Shown here: piece by piece, positions 1 through 7,100 of the stretch | Numbering within the stretch: the first letter of the stretch is position 1 | Layout: the number at the start of each line of letters is the position of its first letter | Origin: Phycisphaera sp. | GTDB lineage: Bacteria; Planctomycetota; Phycisphaerae; Phycisphaerales; Phycisphaeraceae | Direction: 5' to 3' | DNA length: 60,167 bases | NCBI GenBank assembly: GCA_028285385.1 | Contig: JANQPR010000045.1 | Span: 1 to 60,167 of the forward strand | Made by a program: the position numbers and the translations under genes | Notes under the pieces: generated by a model | Seen by the model: the letters and a program-made list of their open reading frames with translations, nothing else | Database searches by the model: none | Told to the model about the DNA's origin: nothing

Positions 1-214
1 GCCGGGTACCGGGTAACCCCGGCGGTCAGCAGCCTAGCAGTCCGTGCGTCAATCGGAAGTTGCAAATCCTCAAGCGGCCGCGTTCTCGGGCAGCGCCAAG
101 CAGAAGCTCGAGAAGGCCGGCGGCGCCGCGAACGCGCCCGCTTGAGGATTTGCAACTTCCGATTGACGCACGGACTGCTAGGCTGCTGACCGCCGGGGTT
201 ACCCGGTACCCGGC
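1..214. repeat. 77-bp perfect inverted repeat at the window start (probable foldback)
   Basis: Bases 1-77 are the exact reverse complement of bases 138-214, with a 60-base spacer. The right arm is the natural rplO-secY junction: it carries the L15 stop codon at 143-145. The left arm has no gene context, and its outer edge is base 1 of the window. This is what a chimeric foldback at a contig end looks like; a true hairpin of this size inside a ribosomal protein operon would be very unusual. Confidence 0.85.
80..145 (+). pseudogene. rplO: Ribosomal protein L15, C-terminal fragment
   Basis: Twenty-one codons before a TGA stop at 143-145 read AFSGSAKQKLEKAGG followed by an Ala/Asn/Pro tail. This matches the C-terminus of bacterial L15, where a similar FS.SA..KIE.AGG segment is conserved. 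L15 normally lies directly upstream of secY in the spc operon, as here. Upstream of about base 79 the reading frame loses L15 similarity because the sequence becomes the inverted-repeat arm. The gene is therefore probably intact in the organism and truncated only in this assembly. Confidence 0.8.
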
Positions 215-238
215 CACCAGGAATCGGAACCCCGCCCC

Positions 239-1663
239 ATGCTGCAAGCCTTCATCAACATCTGGAAGATCAAGGAGCTGCGCAACAAGCTCTTCTTCAC
301 GATCGCGATGCTGGCGATCTACCGCATCGGGTCGTTCATCCCGCTGCCCGGCGTCGACCAGGCCGCGCTCGAGCAGTGGGCCGAGAACTCCCAGGGCACC
401 GGCGTCGGCAACCTCATCACCTTCGTCGGCATCTTCACCGGCGGGTCGCTCGGCCAGTCCACGATCTTCGGCTTGGGCATCATGCCGTACATCTCGGCGG
501 CGATTATCTTTCAGTTGCTCACCAGCGTGAGCGAGAAGCTCAAGGCGCTGCAGAAGGAAGGCCCCGCCGGCCGGCAACGCATCCAGGAATACACGCGGTA
601 TTCGACGGTCGGTCTGTCCGTCATCCAGGCCGTGTTCTGGCTTCGGTTCATGCAGTCCGGGCAGGAGCCGATGGTATATGCCGAGTACCTCGGCGGCATG
701 GGCGGGATCATCTTCTGGGTCTGCGGCATCCTGGGCCTCACCGCGGGCACGACGTTCCTGATGTGGCTCGGCGAGCAGATTGACAAATACGGCATCGGCA
801 ACGGCATCTCGCTGATCATCACGGCCGGCATCATCGCGTCCATGCCCACCGCGATCGGCATGATCGTGCAGGGCTTCGACATGCGGGGCGGCGGCGAGTA
901 CGGCATCGACACCGTGTTGTTCCTGCTGCTGTGCTTCATCGGCGTCACCGCCGGCGCGATCGTCATCACCCAGGGCCAGCGCCGCATCCCGGTGCAGCAG
1001 GCCAAGGCGACCCGCGGCCGGCGCGTGTTCGGCGGGCAGAAGAGCTACCTCCCGCTTCGCGTGAACCACGGCGGCGTCATGCCGATCATCTTCGCCAGCT
1101 CGCTGATGATCTTCCCGTCGCTGCTGTTCAACTGGATCGGGTCGTACTTCCAGACGATCGACGAGCCCGGCGCGTTCCTGTCGGCGTTCATCTACGTGTT
1201 CCGCATCCTGCAGGAGCAGTTCGCGAACATGACCGGCGTGCTCTACGCGCTGATCTACATCGGGCTGATCTACTTCTTCTCCTACTTCTGGACGACGGTT
1301 CAGTTCCAGCCCAATGAGGTCGCCGAGCAGCTACGCAATAACGGCGCATTCATCCCGGGATTGCGTCCCGGGCCACGTACGGCCGAGTACCTCGAGACCG
1401 TGATGGAACGCATCACGTACGTCGGGGCCGGCTTCCTGGCGATCATCGCGGTGATCCCGACCATCGTGTCCGGGTACTTCAACATCCCGTTCCTCGTGAC
1501 ACAGTTCCTCGGTGGCACGGGCCTGCTCATCGCGGTCAGCGTCATGCTCGACTTCGTCCAGCGGGTCGAAGCCCAGTTGATGATGCGGAACTACCAGGGC
1601 TTCCTGGGTGGCGGCGGCTCCGGCGGCGGCGGGCCGAAGATCCGTGGCGCCCGCCACACCTGA
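239..1663 (+). CDS. secY: Protein translocase subunit SecY
   Basis: This 474-residue protein is the channel subunit of the SecYEG translocon in the inner membrane. The start MLQAFINIWKIKELRNKLFFT and the following RIGSFIPLPGVD segment are typical of SecY, as are many hydrophobic segments and the cytoplasmic loop with RRIPVQQAKATRGRR. The length is slightly above the usual 430-440 residues because of loop insertions and a glycine-rich C-terminal tail (GGGGSGGGGPK). The gene follows the rplO tail by 93 bases. In most bacteria adk comes next; here map follows, 206 bases downstream, after what looks like a new promoter. Confidence 0.98.
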   Translation: MLQAFINIWKIKELRNKLFFTIAMLAIYRIGSFIPLPGVDQAALEQWAENSQGTGVGNLITFVGIFTGGSLGQSTIFGLGIMPYISAAIIFQLLTSVSEKLKALQKEGPAGRQRIQEYTRYSTVGLSVIQAVFWLRFMQSGQEPMVYAEYLGGMGGIIFWVCGILGLTAGTTFLMWLGEQIDKYGIGNGISLIITAGIIASMPTAIGMIVQGFDMRGGGEYGIDTVLFLLLCFIGVTAGAIVITQGQRRIPVQQAKATRGRRVFGGQKSYLPLRVNHGGVMPIIFASSLMIFPSLLFNWIGSYFQTIDEPGAFLSAFIYVFRILQEQFANMTGVLYALIYIGLIYFFSYFWTTVQFQPNEVAEQLRNNGAFIPGLRPGPRTAEYLETVMERITYVGAGFLAIIAVIPTIVSGYFNIPFLVTQFLGGTGLLIAVSVMLDFVQRVEAQLMMRNYQGFLGGGGSGGGGPKIRGARHT

Positions 1664-1779
1664 CCCACGGACGTGACCCTTGGAAGTGGGCCGCGGCGGG
1701 GAGCCGAGTTGGGTGCCGGTTCGGTTGACTTTTGGGAACGGCCCGGGGTTGCGGCGGGGTGTTTGGGGTGCGGGTGAAG

Positions 1780-1808
1780 TTGCTTCGGCGGGGGGGAATG
1801 GGTACGAT
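1780..1808 (+). promoter_or_regulatory. Predicted sigma70-type promoter upstream of map
   Basis: TTGCTT at 1780-1785 and TACGAT at 1803-1808 are separated by 17 bases, in the 206-base secY-map spacer. The spacer is long enough to suggest that map and the genes after it can be transcribed independently of the spc operon. Confidence 0.4.
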
Positions 1809-1869
1809 CCGCGGTCCGGCCGAGAGGCCCCCGGCCCGCTCGAGACGCGGTTTGGGACGGTTTCCCGGC

Positions 1870-2649
1870 ATGGCGATCAAGATCAAGAAACCCGAAGAAA
1901 TCGAGAAGATGCGGGCGGCCGGCCGCATCGTGCGTGAAGTCCACAACCTCTGCCGGGACATGGCCAAGCCCGGCACGACCACCAAGGAGATCGACGACGC
2001 GGCGGCACAACTGATCGAGGGCAAGGGCGCCGTCGGGCTGTTCAAGAACTACCCGACCTACAAGCCCGGCGAGGGCTTCCCCGGCCACCTCTGCATCTCA
2101 GTCAACGACGTGGTGGTGCACGGCATCGCGGGCGACTACGAGATCAAGGACGGCGACGTCGTCGGCATCGACTGCGGGGTCAAGCTCGACGGCTGGTGCG
2201 GCGACGCCGCGACGACCATCCTTGTCGGTGACGTCCCGCCCAAGACCCGCCGGCTGTGCGAAGACACCGAGCACGTCCTGCAGATCGCCGTCGAGAACAT
2301 CCGCCCCGGCCGCAAGTGGAGCCAGATCGCCCGGCTGATGCAGAACTACGCGGAAGCCAAGGGGTACGGCGTCGTCCGCGACTTCGTCGGGCATGGGATC
2401 GGCGACACGATGCACCAGGACCCCAAAGTCCCCAACTTCGTCAACCGCGACCTGCTCAAGAACGACATCCACCTGCGGGAAGGCATGACCCTCGCCGTCG
2501 AACCGATGTGCAACCTGGGCACCCGCGAGGTGCGGACCCTCAGCGACGGGTGGACCGTCGTGACCCTGGACGGCCAACCCTCGGCCCATTACGAACACAC
2601 CATCGCCGTGACCGCTGACGGCGCCGACGTGCTGACCGACGGCCGTTAA
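1870..2649 (+). CDS. map: Methionine aminopeptidase, type I
   Basis: This 259-residue cytosolic metalloprotease removes the initiator methionine from nascent proteins. All family metal and catalytic residues are visible: His84 in VVHGI, Asp101 in GIDCG, Asp112 in GDAA, His175 in GHGIG, Glu211 in VEP and Glu242 in YEHT. The ATG at 1870 was chosen because it gives the family's usual N-terminus (MAIKIKKPEEIEKMR). The open frame extends to 1732, but the extra residues are arginine- and glycine-rich and unlike the family. infA follows after 37 bases. Confidence 0.97.
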   Translation: MAIKIKKPEEIEKMRAAGRIVREVHNLCRDMAKPGTTTKEIDDAAAQLIEGKGAVGLFKNYPTYKPGEGFPGHLCISVNDVVVHGIAGDYEIKDGDVVGIDCGVKLDGWCGDAATTILVGDVPPKTRRLCEDTEHVLQIAVENIRPGRKWSQIARLMQNYAEAKGYGVVRDFVGHGIGDTMHQDPKVPNFVNRDLLKNDIHLREGMTLAVEPMCNLGTREVRTLSDGWTVVTLDGQPSAHYEHTIAVTADGADVLTDGR

Positions 2650-2686
2650 GGAACCAGCACGCTAAAGGAACCCAACAAAGGAATCG

Positions 2687-2902
2687 ATGCCCAAGGAAGA
2701 CATGCTCCAGTTCGAGGGTGAGGTCACCGAGTCGCTGCCCAGCGCGATGTTCCGCGTCAAGCTGGAGAACGACCACGAGATCATCGCCACGATCTCTGGC
2801 CGGATGCGCAAGCACTACATCCGCATTCTCCCGGGCGACCGGGTCGCCGTCGAGATCAGCCCCTACGACCTGACCAAGGGCCGTATCACCTACCGCCACT
2901 GA
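2687..2902 (+). CDS. infA: Translation initiation factor IF-1
   Basis: This 71-residue OB-fold protein binds the 30S A site during initiation. The sequence [19 protein letters not shown], the central [18 protein letters not shown] and the C-terminal [11 protein letters not shown] are near-universal IF-1 blocks, and the length is standard. It lies between map and rpmJ, the normal bacterial order. Confidence 0.98.
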   Translation: MPKEDMLQFEGEVTESLPSAMFRVKLENDHEIIATISGRMRKHYIRILPGDRVAVEISPYDLTKGRITYRH

Positions 2903-2963
2903 CCCCACACCCCAACCGCCCGCGGCCCCGAAGCCGCCGCGGGGTCAAGCCCGAGTCCCCACC

Positions 2964-3119
2964 ATGAAGTGCGTCAGCTCCATCGGCACCCTCAAGGCCC
3001 GCTCCGAAGACTGCCAGGTCGTCCGCCGCCGCGGACGCATCTACGTCATCTGCAAGAGCAACCCGAAGTTCAAGGCCCGCCAGGGGAAAGCCAAGATCAA
3101 ACGCGGCGTGAAGAAGTAA
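2964..3119 (+). CDS. rpmJ: Ribosomal protein L36, zinc-independent type
   Basis: This 51-residue protein begins [20 protein letters not shown] and continues with [21 protein letters not shown], the L36 core. Zinc-binding L36 has a C..C...C...H set. Here the first Cys position is Ser14 and the His position is Phe36, leaving only Cys17 and Cys30. The pattern matches the zinc-independent paralogue known as YkgO in E. coli. A ten-residue basic tail extends past the usual end. It sits between infA and rpsM, the normal place for the single L36 gene. Confidence 0.93.
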   Translation: MKCVSSIGTLKARSEDCQVVRRRGRIYVICKSNPKFKARQGKAKIKRGVKK

Positions 3120-3151
3120 TCCTCTTCTCCAGACACCGGACCCCGAAGCCA

Positions 3152-3184
3152 GGTTCCCGCCTCACCGTGAGGAAAGCCGGAACC
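3152..3184 (+). promoter_or_regulatory. Two-part hairpin in the rpmJ-rpsM spacer
   Basis: The outer arms GGTTCC (3152-3157) and GGAACC (3179-3184) enclose an inner stem CCTCA/TGAGG (3160-3164 and 3168-3172) with a CCG loop. There is no T-run, so this is not a classic terminator. It may be an RNA processing or regulatory leader element. Confidence 0.4.
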
Positions 3185-3210
3185 GTCCAAACTTCCCGAA
3201 AGGCCCCGCC

Positions 3211-3594
3211 ATGCCCCGTATCGTCGGCACCGAGATCCCGGACAACAAGCCCCTCCGCATCGCTCTGCGCTACATCTACGGCGTCGGGCCGAAGTTCGCG
3301 GAAGACATCTGCCAGGAGGCCGGCCTCGACCCGCAGGCCCGCGCCCACACGCTCAACGAGGACGAGCTCGCGAAGATCGCCGGCATCCTCGAAGCCAGCT
3401 ACGTGATCGAGGGCGCGCTGCGTCGTCAGGTCCAACAGAACATCGCCCGCCTGCGTGACATCCGCGCCTACCGCGGCGACCGTCACCGCCGAGGCCTGCC
3501 CACGCGGGGCCAGCGCACGCAGACCAACGCCCGTACCCGGAAGGGCCGCAAGAAGACGGTCGCCGGCAAGAAGGGCGTCAAGGGCATGAAGTGA
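3211..3594 (+). CDS. rpsM: Ribosomal protein S13
   Basis: This 127-residue protein of the 30S head contacts tRNA and forms bridges to 50S. Diagnostic blocks are MPRIVGTEIPDNKPLRIALRY near the start, the helix-turn-helix YGVGPKFAEDIC, and the C-terminal DRHRRGLPTRGQRTQTNARTRKG. The length is normal. It is the first gene of the alpha operon segment and is followed, after 148 bases, by rpsK. Confidence 0.98.
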   Translation: MPRIVGTEIPDNKPLRIALRYIYGVGPKFAEDICQEAGLDPQARAHTLNEDELAKIAGILEASYVIEGALRRQVQQNIARLRDIRAYRGDRHRRGLPTRGQRTQTNARTRKGRKKTVAGKKGVKGMK

Positions 3595-3625
3595 CGGCGT
3601 AGCCGGCACCCGACGCGAACGCATG

Positions 3626-3665
3626 GTCTGCGATGCAGACGCTTAGCAGGCGACCGTCGGTCGCC
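3626..3665 (+). promoter_or_regulatory. Tandem hairpins in the rpsM-rpsK spacer
   Basis: GTCTGC (3626-3631) pairs with GCAGAC (3635-3640) around a GAT loop, and GGCGACC (3649-3655) pairs with GGTCGCC (3659-3665) around GTC. Both stems are perfect. They lie in a spacer that is unusually long for this operon and could be a regulatory leader for rpsK. Confidence 0.4.
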
Positions 3666-3742
3666 GCTCCCTCGTTTACCAACTTACTCCCCCGAAGCCA
3701 GCTGCCGGCATCACGGCAGTGCCTCAACTTCAGGACTCTCCC

Positions 3743-4120
3743 ATGGCCAAGAAGCAACGCAAGGTCCGCAAGAACGTCAGCCGGGGCATCGCCCACGTCA
3801 AGGCATCGTTCAACAACACCCTCATCACGATCACCGACGTAAACGGCGAGACGCTCTGTCAGAGCAGCGCCGGGCAGATCGGCTTCAAGGGTTCGCGCAA
3901 GAGCACGCCCTTCGCCGCCACTCGCGCCGCCGAGGAGTGTGCCCAGAAGGCTCGGAAGTACGGCGTCAGCGAGGTCGAGGTCCGCGTCAAGGGCGCCGGC
4001 TCCGGCCGTGAATCCGCCGTGACCGGCATGCAGGCCGCGGGCCTCAAGATCACCGCGATCGAAGACCACACCCCGATCCCGCACAACGGCTGCCGCCCGC
4101 CCAAGAAGCGGCGTGTGTGA
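3743..4120 (+). CDS. rpsK: Ribosomal protein S11
   Basis: This 125-residue platform protein of 30S starts [26 protein letters not shown] and ends with the conserved [16 protein letters not shown]. The ATG at 3743 was preferred over an earlier start in the same frame because S11 proteins begin with MAKK-like residues. The expected next gene, rpsD, is absent; rpoA follows after 212 bases. Confidence 0.98.
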   Translation: MAKKQRKVRKNVSRGIAHVKASFNNTLITITDVNGETLCQSSAGQIGFKGSRKSTPFAATRAAEECAQKARKYGVSEVEVRVKGAGSGRESAVTGMQAAGLKITAIEDHTPIPHNGCRPPKKRRV

Positions 4121-4126
4121 TGATGG

Positions 4127-4220
4127 ATTTGGCGATCTCGTGATCTGGCGGTCTGGCGATTGACCAGAACCGACCACTACGAGACGCTTCCACAACCGCC
4201 AAATCACCAGACCGCCAAAT
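4127..4220. promoter_or_regulatory. Imperfect 26-bp inverted repeat in the rpsK-rpoA spacer
   Basis: Bases 4127-4152 and 4195-4220 are reverse complements except for three positions. Each arm also contains short direct repeats of the type TGGCGGTCTGGCGAT. The element occupies the place where rpsD would normally be. It may be a transcript-stabilising or attenuating structure, or a small mobile palindrome. Confidence 0.5.
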
Positions 4221-4332
4221 ACTCCCCCGCCAGGGACAGAAGCCACGCTCGACGGTGCCGCGCCGTCGAGTCACGAGCGTGATCCCAGGTGGCTTCCCTC
4301 CCCGGAACCGCGGCAACCTTTGGAGAACCACC

Positions 4333-5331
4333 ATGCGTATCCGCTGGCGTGGCCTTGAGCTCCCGCACCGCGTCGTCCTCGACCAGGAGACGGCCACCGA
4401 CACCTACGGCAAGTTCACCTGCGAACCCTTCGAGCGCGGCTTCGGCACGACCGTCGGCAACGCGCTCCGCCGCATCCTGCTCTCCTCCCTCGAAGGCGCG
4501 GCGGTGACCGGCGTCAAGATCAAGGGCGCGCCCCACGAGTTCACCTCGCTCGAGGGCGTCATGGAAGACGTCACCGACATCATCCTCCGCGTCAAGAGCA
4601 TGATCGTCTCGCTCGACGGCGACGAGTCGAAGTCGATGCGCCTCCAGGCCGAGGGCCCCGGCGAGGTGTCCTGCGACCTGATCGAGGCCGACACGAGCAT
4701 CACGATCCACAACAAGGAGATGGTGCTCGCGACGTTGACCAAGCAGGTCGACTTCGACATGGAGTTCGTCGTCGAGAAGGGCCGGGGCTACGTCCCCGCG
4801 TCCGAGCAGTACGACGCGAACACCGAGCAGGAGGTCGGCCTGATCCCGGTCGACGCGATCTTCTCGCCGGTGACGCGCGTGCGGTACAAGGTCGAGAACA
4901 CCCGCGTCGGGCAGAAGACCAACTACGACAAGCTGACCCTCGAGGTCTGGACCAACGGCACGGTCTCGCCGGAGATGGCCGTGGTCGAGGCGGCGAAGAT
5001 CCTCCGCAAGCACCTCAACCCGTTTGTGCAGTACTTCGAGCTGGGCCAGGAGGTCGCCTCGGAAGACGCCGCCGCGGCCGCGAAGGTCGACGAGGAGCTG
5101 ATCCGCAAGCTACAGATGCCGATGAACGAGCTGGACCTGTCGGTCCGGGCGAGCAACTGCCTCGAGTCGGCGAAGCTGCTGACCGTGGCCGACCTGGTCT
5201 CCAAGGACGAGGCCGACCTGCTCAAGGTCCGCAGCTTCGGCAAGACGTCGCTGCGGGAGGTGAAGCGCAAGCTCGCCGACCTCGGCCTCGAACTGGGCAT
5301 GGACCTGCCCGCGGAGTTGCAGCAAGCCTGA
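4333..5331 (+). CDS. rpoA: DNA-directed RNA polymerase subunit alpha
   Basis: This 332-residue subunit nucleates RNA polymerase assembly. The N-terminal domain shows FERGFGTTVGNALRRILLSSLEGAAVT, the dimerisation signature. The C-terminal domain (about 265-325) shows the helix-hairpin-helix segment ending in SFGKTSLREVKRKL, which contacts UP elements and activators. ATG 4333 has a GGAGA sequence just upstream and gives the normal MRIRWRGLELP start; the longer open frame from 4255 is unlike the family. It is placed after rpsK and before rplQ as usual, but without rpsD. Confidence 0.98.
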   Translation: MRIRWRGLELPHRVVLDQETATDTYGKFTCEPFERGFGTTVGNALRRILLSSLEGAAVTGVKIKGAPHEFTSLEGVMEDVTDIILRVKSMIVSLDGDESKSMRLQAEGPGEVSCDLIEADTSITIHNKEMVLATLTKQVDFDMEFVVEKGRGYVPASEQYDANTEQEVGLIPVDAIFSPVTRVRYKVENTRVGQKTNYDKLTLEVWTNGTVSPEMAVVEAAKILRKHLNPFVQYFELGQEVASEDAAAAAKVDEELIRKLQMPMNELDLSVRASNCLESAKLLTVADLVSKDEADLLKVRSFGKTSLREVKRKLADLGLELGMDLPAELQQA

Positions 5332-5340
5332 TTGATAATA

Positions 5341-5364
5341 ATGCGTGCTGATATCGGCACGCAT
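5341..5364 (+). promoter_or_regulatory. Hairpin in the rpoA-rplQ spacer
   Basis: ATGCGTGC (5341-5348) pairs perfectly with GCACGCAT (5357-5364). Flanking ATTGAT and ATCAAT can extend the structure. No T-run follows, so a processing or regulatory role is more likely than termination. Confidence 0.45.
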
Positions 5365-5517
5365 CGAACACAGATCATCAATCACCCCCCGGGCCTTCGC
5401 TGCCCGCCCCGCGCGTTGCGGGACCTGCCGCCCACGGAGTAGTTCACTCCCACCCGGGCGAGTGGCCGAATGTTTCCCGGTCTCACGGAAGCGTTCACGT
5501 CAAGAAAGGAGCCCCCG

Positions 5518-6153
5518 ATGAGACACCGTGTCGCCGGCCGAACGCTCGGCCGAAAGACCAATCACCGGATCGCGATGTGGCGGAACATGGCCGTATCGCT
5601 GTTCACCCACGGCCAGATCACGACCACGCTGCCCAAGGCCAAGTCGGTCCAGCCGTTCGTCGAGAAGCTGATCTCGGCGGCGAAGAAAGGCGACCTCGCG
5701 TCGCGCCGCCGCGTCATCGCCAAGCTCGGCGGGGACAAGTGGAACATCCCCGACGAGGAGGCCAACGGCGTCGAGCGCAACAACTACGGCGAGCTCAAGA
5801 CCGCGCCGCGCATCACCAAGCACCTCTTCGACGACATCGCCCCCCGCTACGCCGACCGCACCGGCGGGTACACCCGCATCATCAAGCTGGGCAAGCACCG
5901 CATCGGTGACGGCGCCGACTTAGTCCTGCTGCAACTCGTCGGCGACGAGGACGGCCCGCAGGTCAGCGGCAAGTTCTCCCGCCGCCGCGAGAAGGCCAAC
6001 CGCCGGATGGACTTCGCCGCCAAGCTCCGCAAGTCGGAGACCAAAGTCGAGGCGAAGGACGAAGCCCCGGTCGAAGCCGAGGCCGAGGCCGATACCGCGA
6101 CCGCTGTGGCCGATCCTCCCGCCGAGGAAACGACCGAAGAGTCCAAAGACTGA
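5518..6153 (+). CDS. rplQ: Ribosomal protein L17 with acidic C-terminal extension
   Basis: This 211-residue protein contains the L17 core (MRHRVAGRTLGRKTNHRIAM, MAVSLFTHGQITTTLPKAK, ending around GGYTRIIKLGKHRIGDGADL). L17 is usually 115-130 residues. Here a short insertion and a tail of about 60 residues, rich in Glu, Ala and Lys, follow the core. ATG 5518 follows AAGAAAGGAGCCCCCG, a good ribosome binding site, so the upstream in-frame start at 5470 is unlikely. It closes the alpha operon and is followed by a terminator. Confidence 0.96.
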   Translation: MRHRVAGRTLGRKTNHRIAMWRNMAVSLFTHGQITTTLPKAKSVQPFVEKLISAAKKGDLASRRRVIAKLGGDKWNIPDEEANGVERNNYGELKTAPRITKHLFDDIAPRYADRTGGYTRIIKLGKHRIGDGADLVLLQLVGDEDGPQVSGKFSRRREKANRRMDFAAKLRKSETKVEAKDEAPVEAEAEADTATAVADPPAEETTEESKD

Positions 6154-6179
6154 GGCGGTTCGACAACGTGAAGCAACAC

Positions 6180-6211
6180 ACAACCCACGTCTCGGCGTGG
6201 GTTGTTTCTTT
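6180..6211 (+). terminator. Rho-independent terminator after rplQ
   Basis: ACAACCCACG (6180-6189) pairs perfectly with CGTGGGTTGT (6196-6205) around a six-base loop and is followed by TTCTTT. It lies 26 bases after the rplQ stop. Confidence 0.85.
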
Positions 6212-6235
6212 GCTCACGATGACCCAGGCACTCAC

Positions 6236-6268
6236 AAAAAACCCGCGAGCGCCAGGAAGCCCGCGGGT
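6236..6268 (-). terminator. Terminator-like hairpin on the minus strand
   Basis: On the minus strand the stem ACCCGCG/CGCGGGT (6262-6268 and 6241-6247) is followed by a run of six T (plus-strand A at 6236-6241). It would end a transcript coming from the right. No minus-strand gene is recognisable there, so either a small RNA is encoded in 6270-6860 or the element backs up the rplQ terminator. Confidence 0.5.
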
Positions 6269-6861
6269 GAGTGGGAAACAAGGGGAGCCGGGGGAGACCA
6301 GCGATGCTATCGACGAACTATCGGCGTAAGCATTGGAAACGCAGCATCTTGCGCCGCTTCCCCTGTTCCGTAAGTTCCGCCTATGGCGTAGCATTTTCGG
6401 GAGTTTTGGTACCGCGAGTTGGCACCCCTGTCATCGCCTTCAGTACGCAACCCATCGCGCTGGTGAAACAGCCAGCACCGTCAGTGCATGTGAAGACACT
6501 CGAACGGGGGAGTTCCGGACAAGGAAGCGAAACCACAACAGGTGCCCGTCAACGTCAACATTGACGTTCGGCAGATTCCGGACCACCAGAAACCCGGAAG
6601 TGCTTACGGGTCTGACCTAATCGCAGTTGTGCGTGAGCAGAACACGCAGAGAGGCGTGAGTTCCTGGCGGGATAGCAGCGCCGCGCTGTCACAAACAACG
6701 TAGCGCAGGTTCTCGAGTTCTGTCGCGTCTTGTCGTACGCCGACGCAGTTGTCGTGGCGGTCGAAGCATCTGGTGCCATGTCCAGTTGACCTCGGCACGG
6801 CAACTGAACGGCCGGTCGCGCATCCGCCGAGTGTATATTTGAGAATTTGTCTCAACTACGT

Positions 6862-6890
6862 TTGACACACCGACTCTCGGTCGTTATCAA
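6862..6890 (+). promoter_or_regulatory. Predicted promoter of the first PEP-CTERM module
   Basis: TTGACA (6862-6867), a 17-base spacer and TATCAA (6885-6890). It is preceded by the dyad TTGAGA-N5-TCTCAA and followed by a leader of about 200 bases before the gene at 7101. Confidence 0.5.
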
Positions 6891-6936
6891 TGCGTCGATG
6901 CGATTGATTCTCAAAACCAAATAGATTTCGAAATGT

Positions 6937-7067
6937 GGGCGGCCGGCGTCTCCTGGGCAGGGTTGGCCGGCCGCCCGAGTGACGACCGTGGGCCGTCGGC
7001 CGCATCTTCGGGCATCCGATCCGGACCGGCAACCACGGCAAACCCCTTGTGCTCCCCGCCGGGGAGC
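6937..7067 (+). promoter_or_regulatory. Structured 5' leader with two GC-rich hairpins
   Basis: GGGCGGCCGGC (6937-6947) pairs perfectly with GCCGGCCGCCC (6966-6976), and GCTCCCC (7051-7057) pairs with GGGGAGC (7061-7067). Neither has a T-run. Both lie between the predicted promoter and the start codon at 7101, so they would be in the mRNA leader and may stabilise it or control translation. Confidence 0.5.
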
Positions 7068-7100
7068 GACCCTGGGATGCCACACGGAGGCTTGATCTAG

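Larger units (their letters stand above)
6212..7100. other. Long region without a recognisable protein gene
   Basis: About 890 bases separate rplQ from the first PEP-CTERM gene. Open frames here are short, overlap on both strands and show no family features. The recognisable content is a minus-strand terminator-like hairpin (6236-6268), a perfect dyad TTGAGA-N5-TCTCAA at about 6839-6855, a promoter (6862-6890) and two strong leader hairpins. A non-coding RNA on the minus strand is possible but was not identified. Confidence 0.6.

Noticed and set aside
4127..4220. Possible CRISPR-like or tandem repeat
   Set aside because: There are only two arms forming one imperfect palindrome, with no regular spacers and no cas genes in the window.
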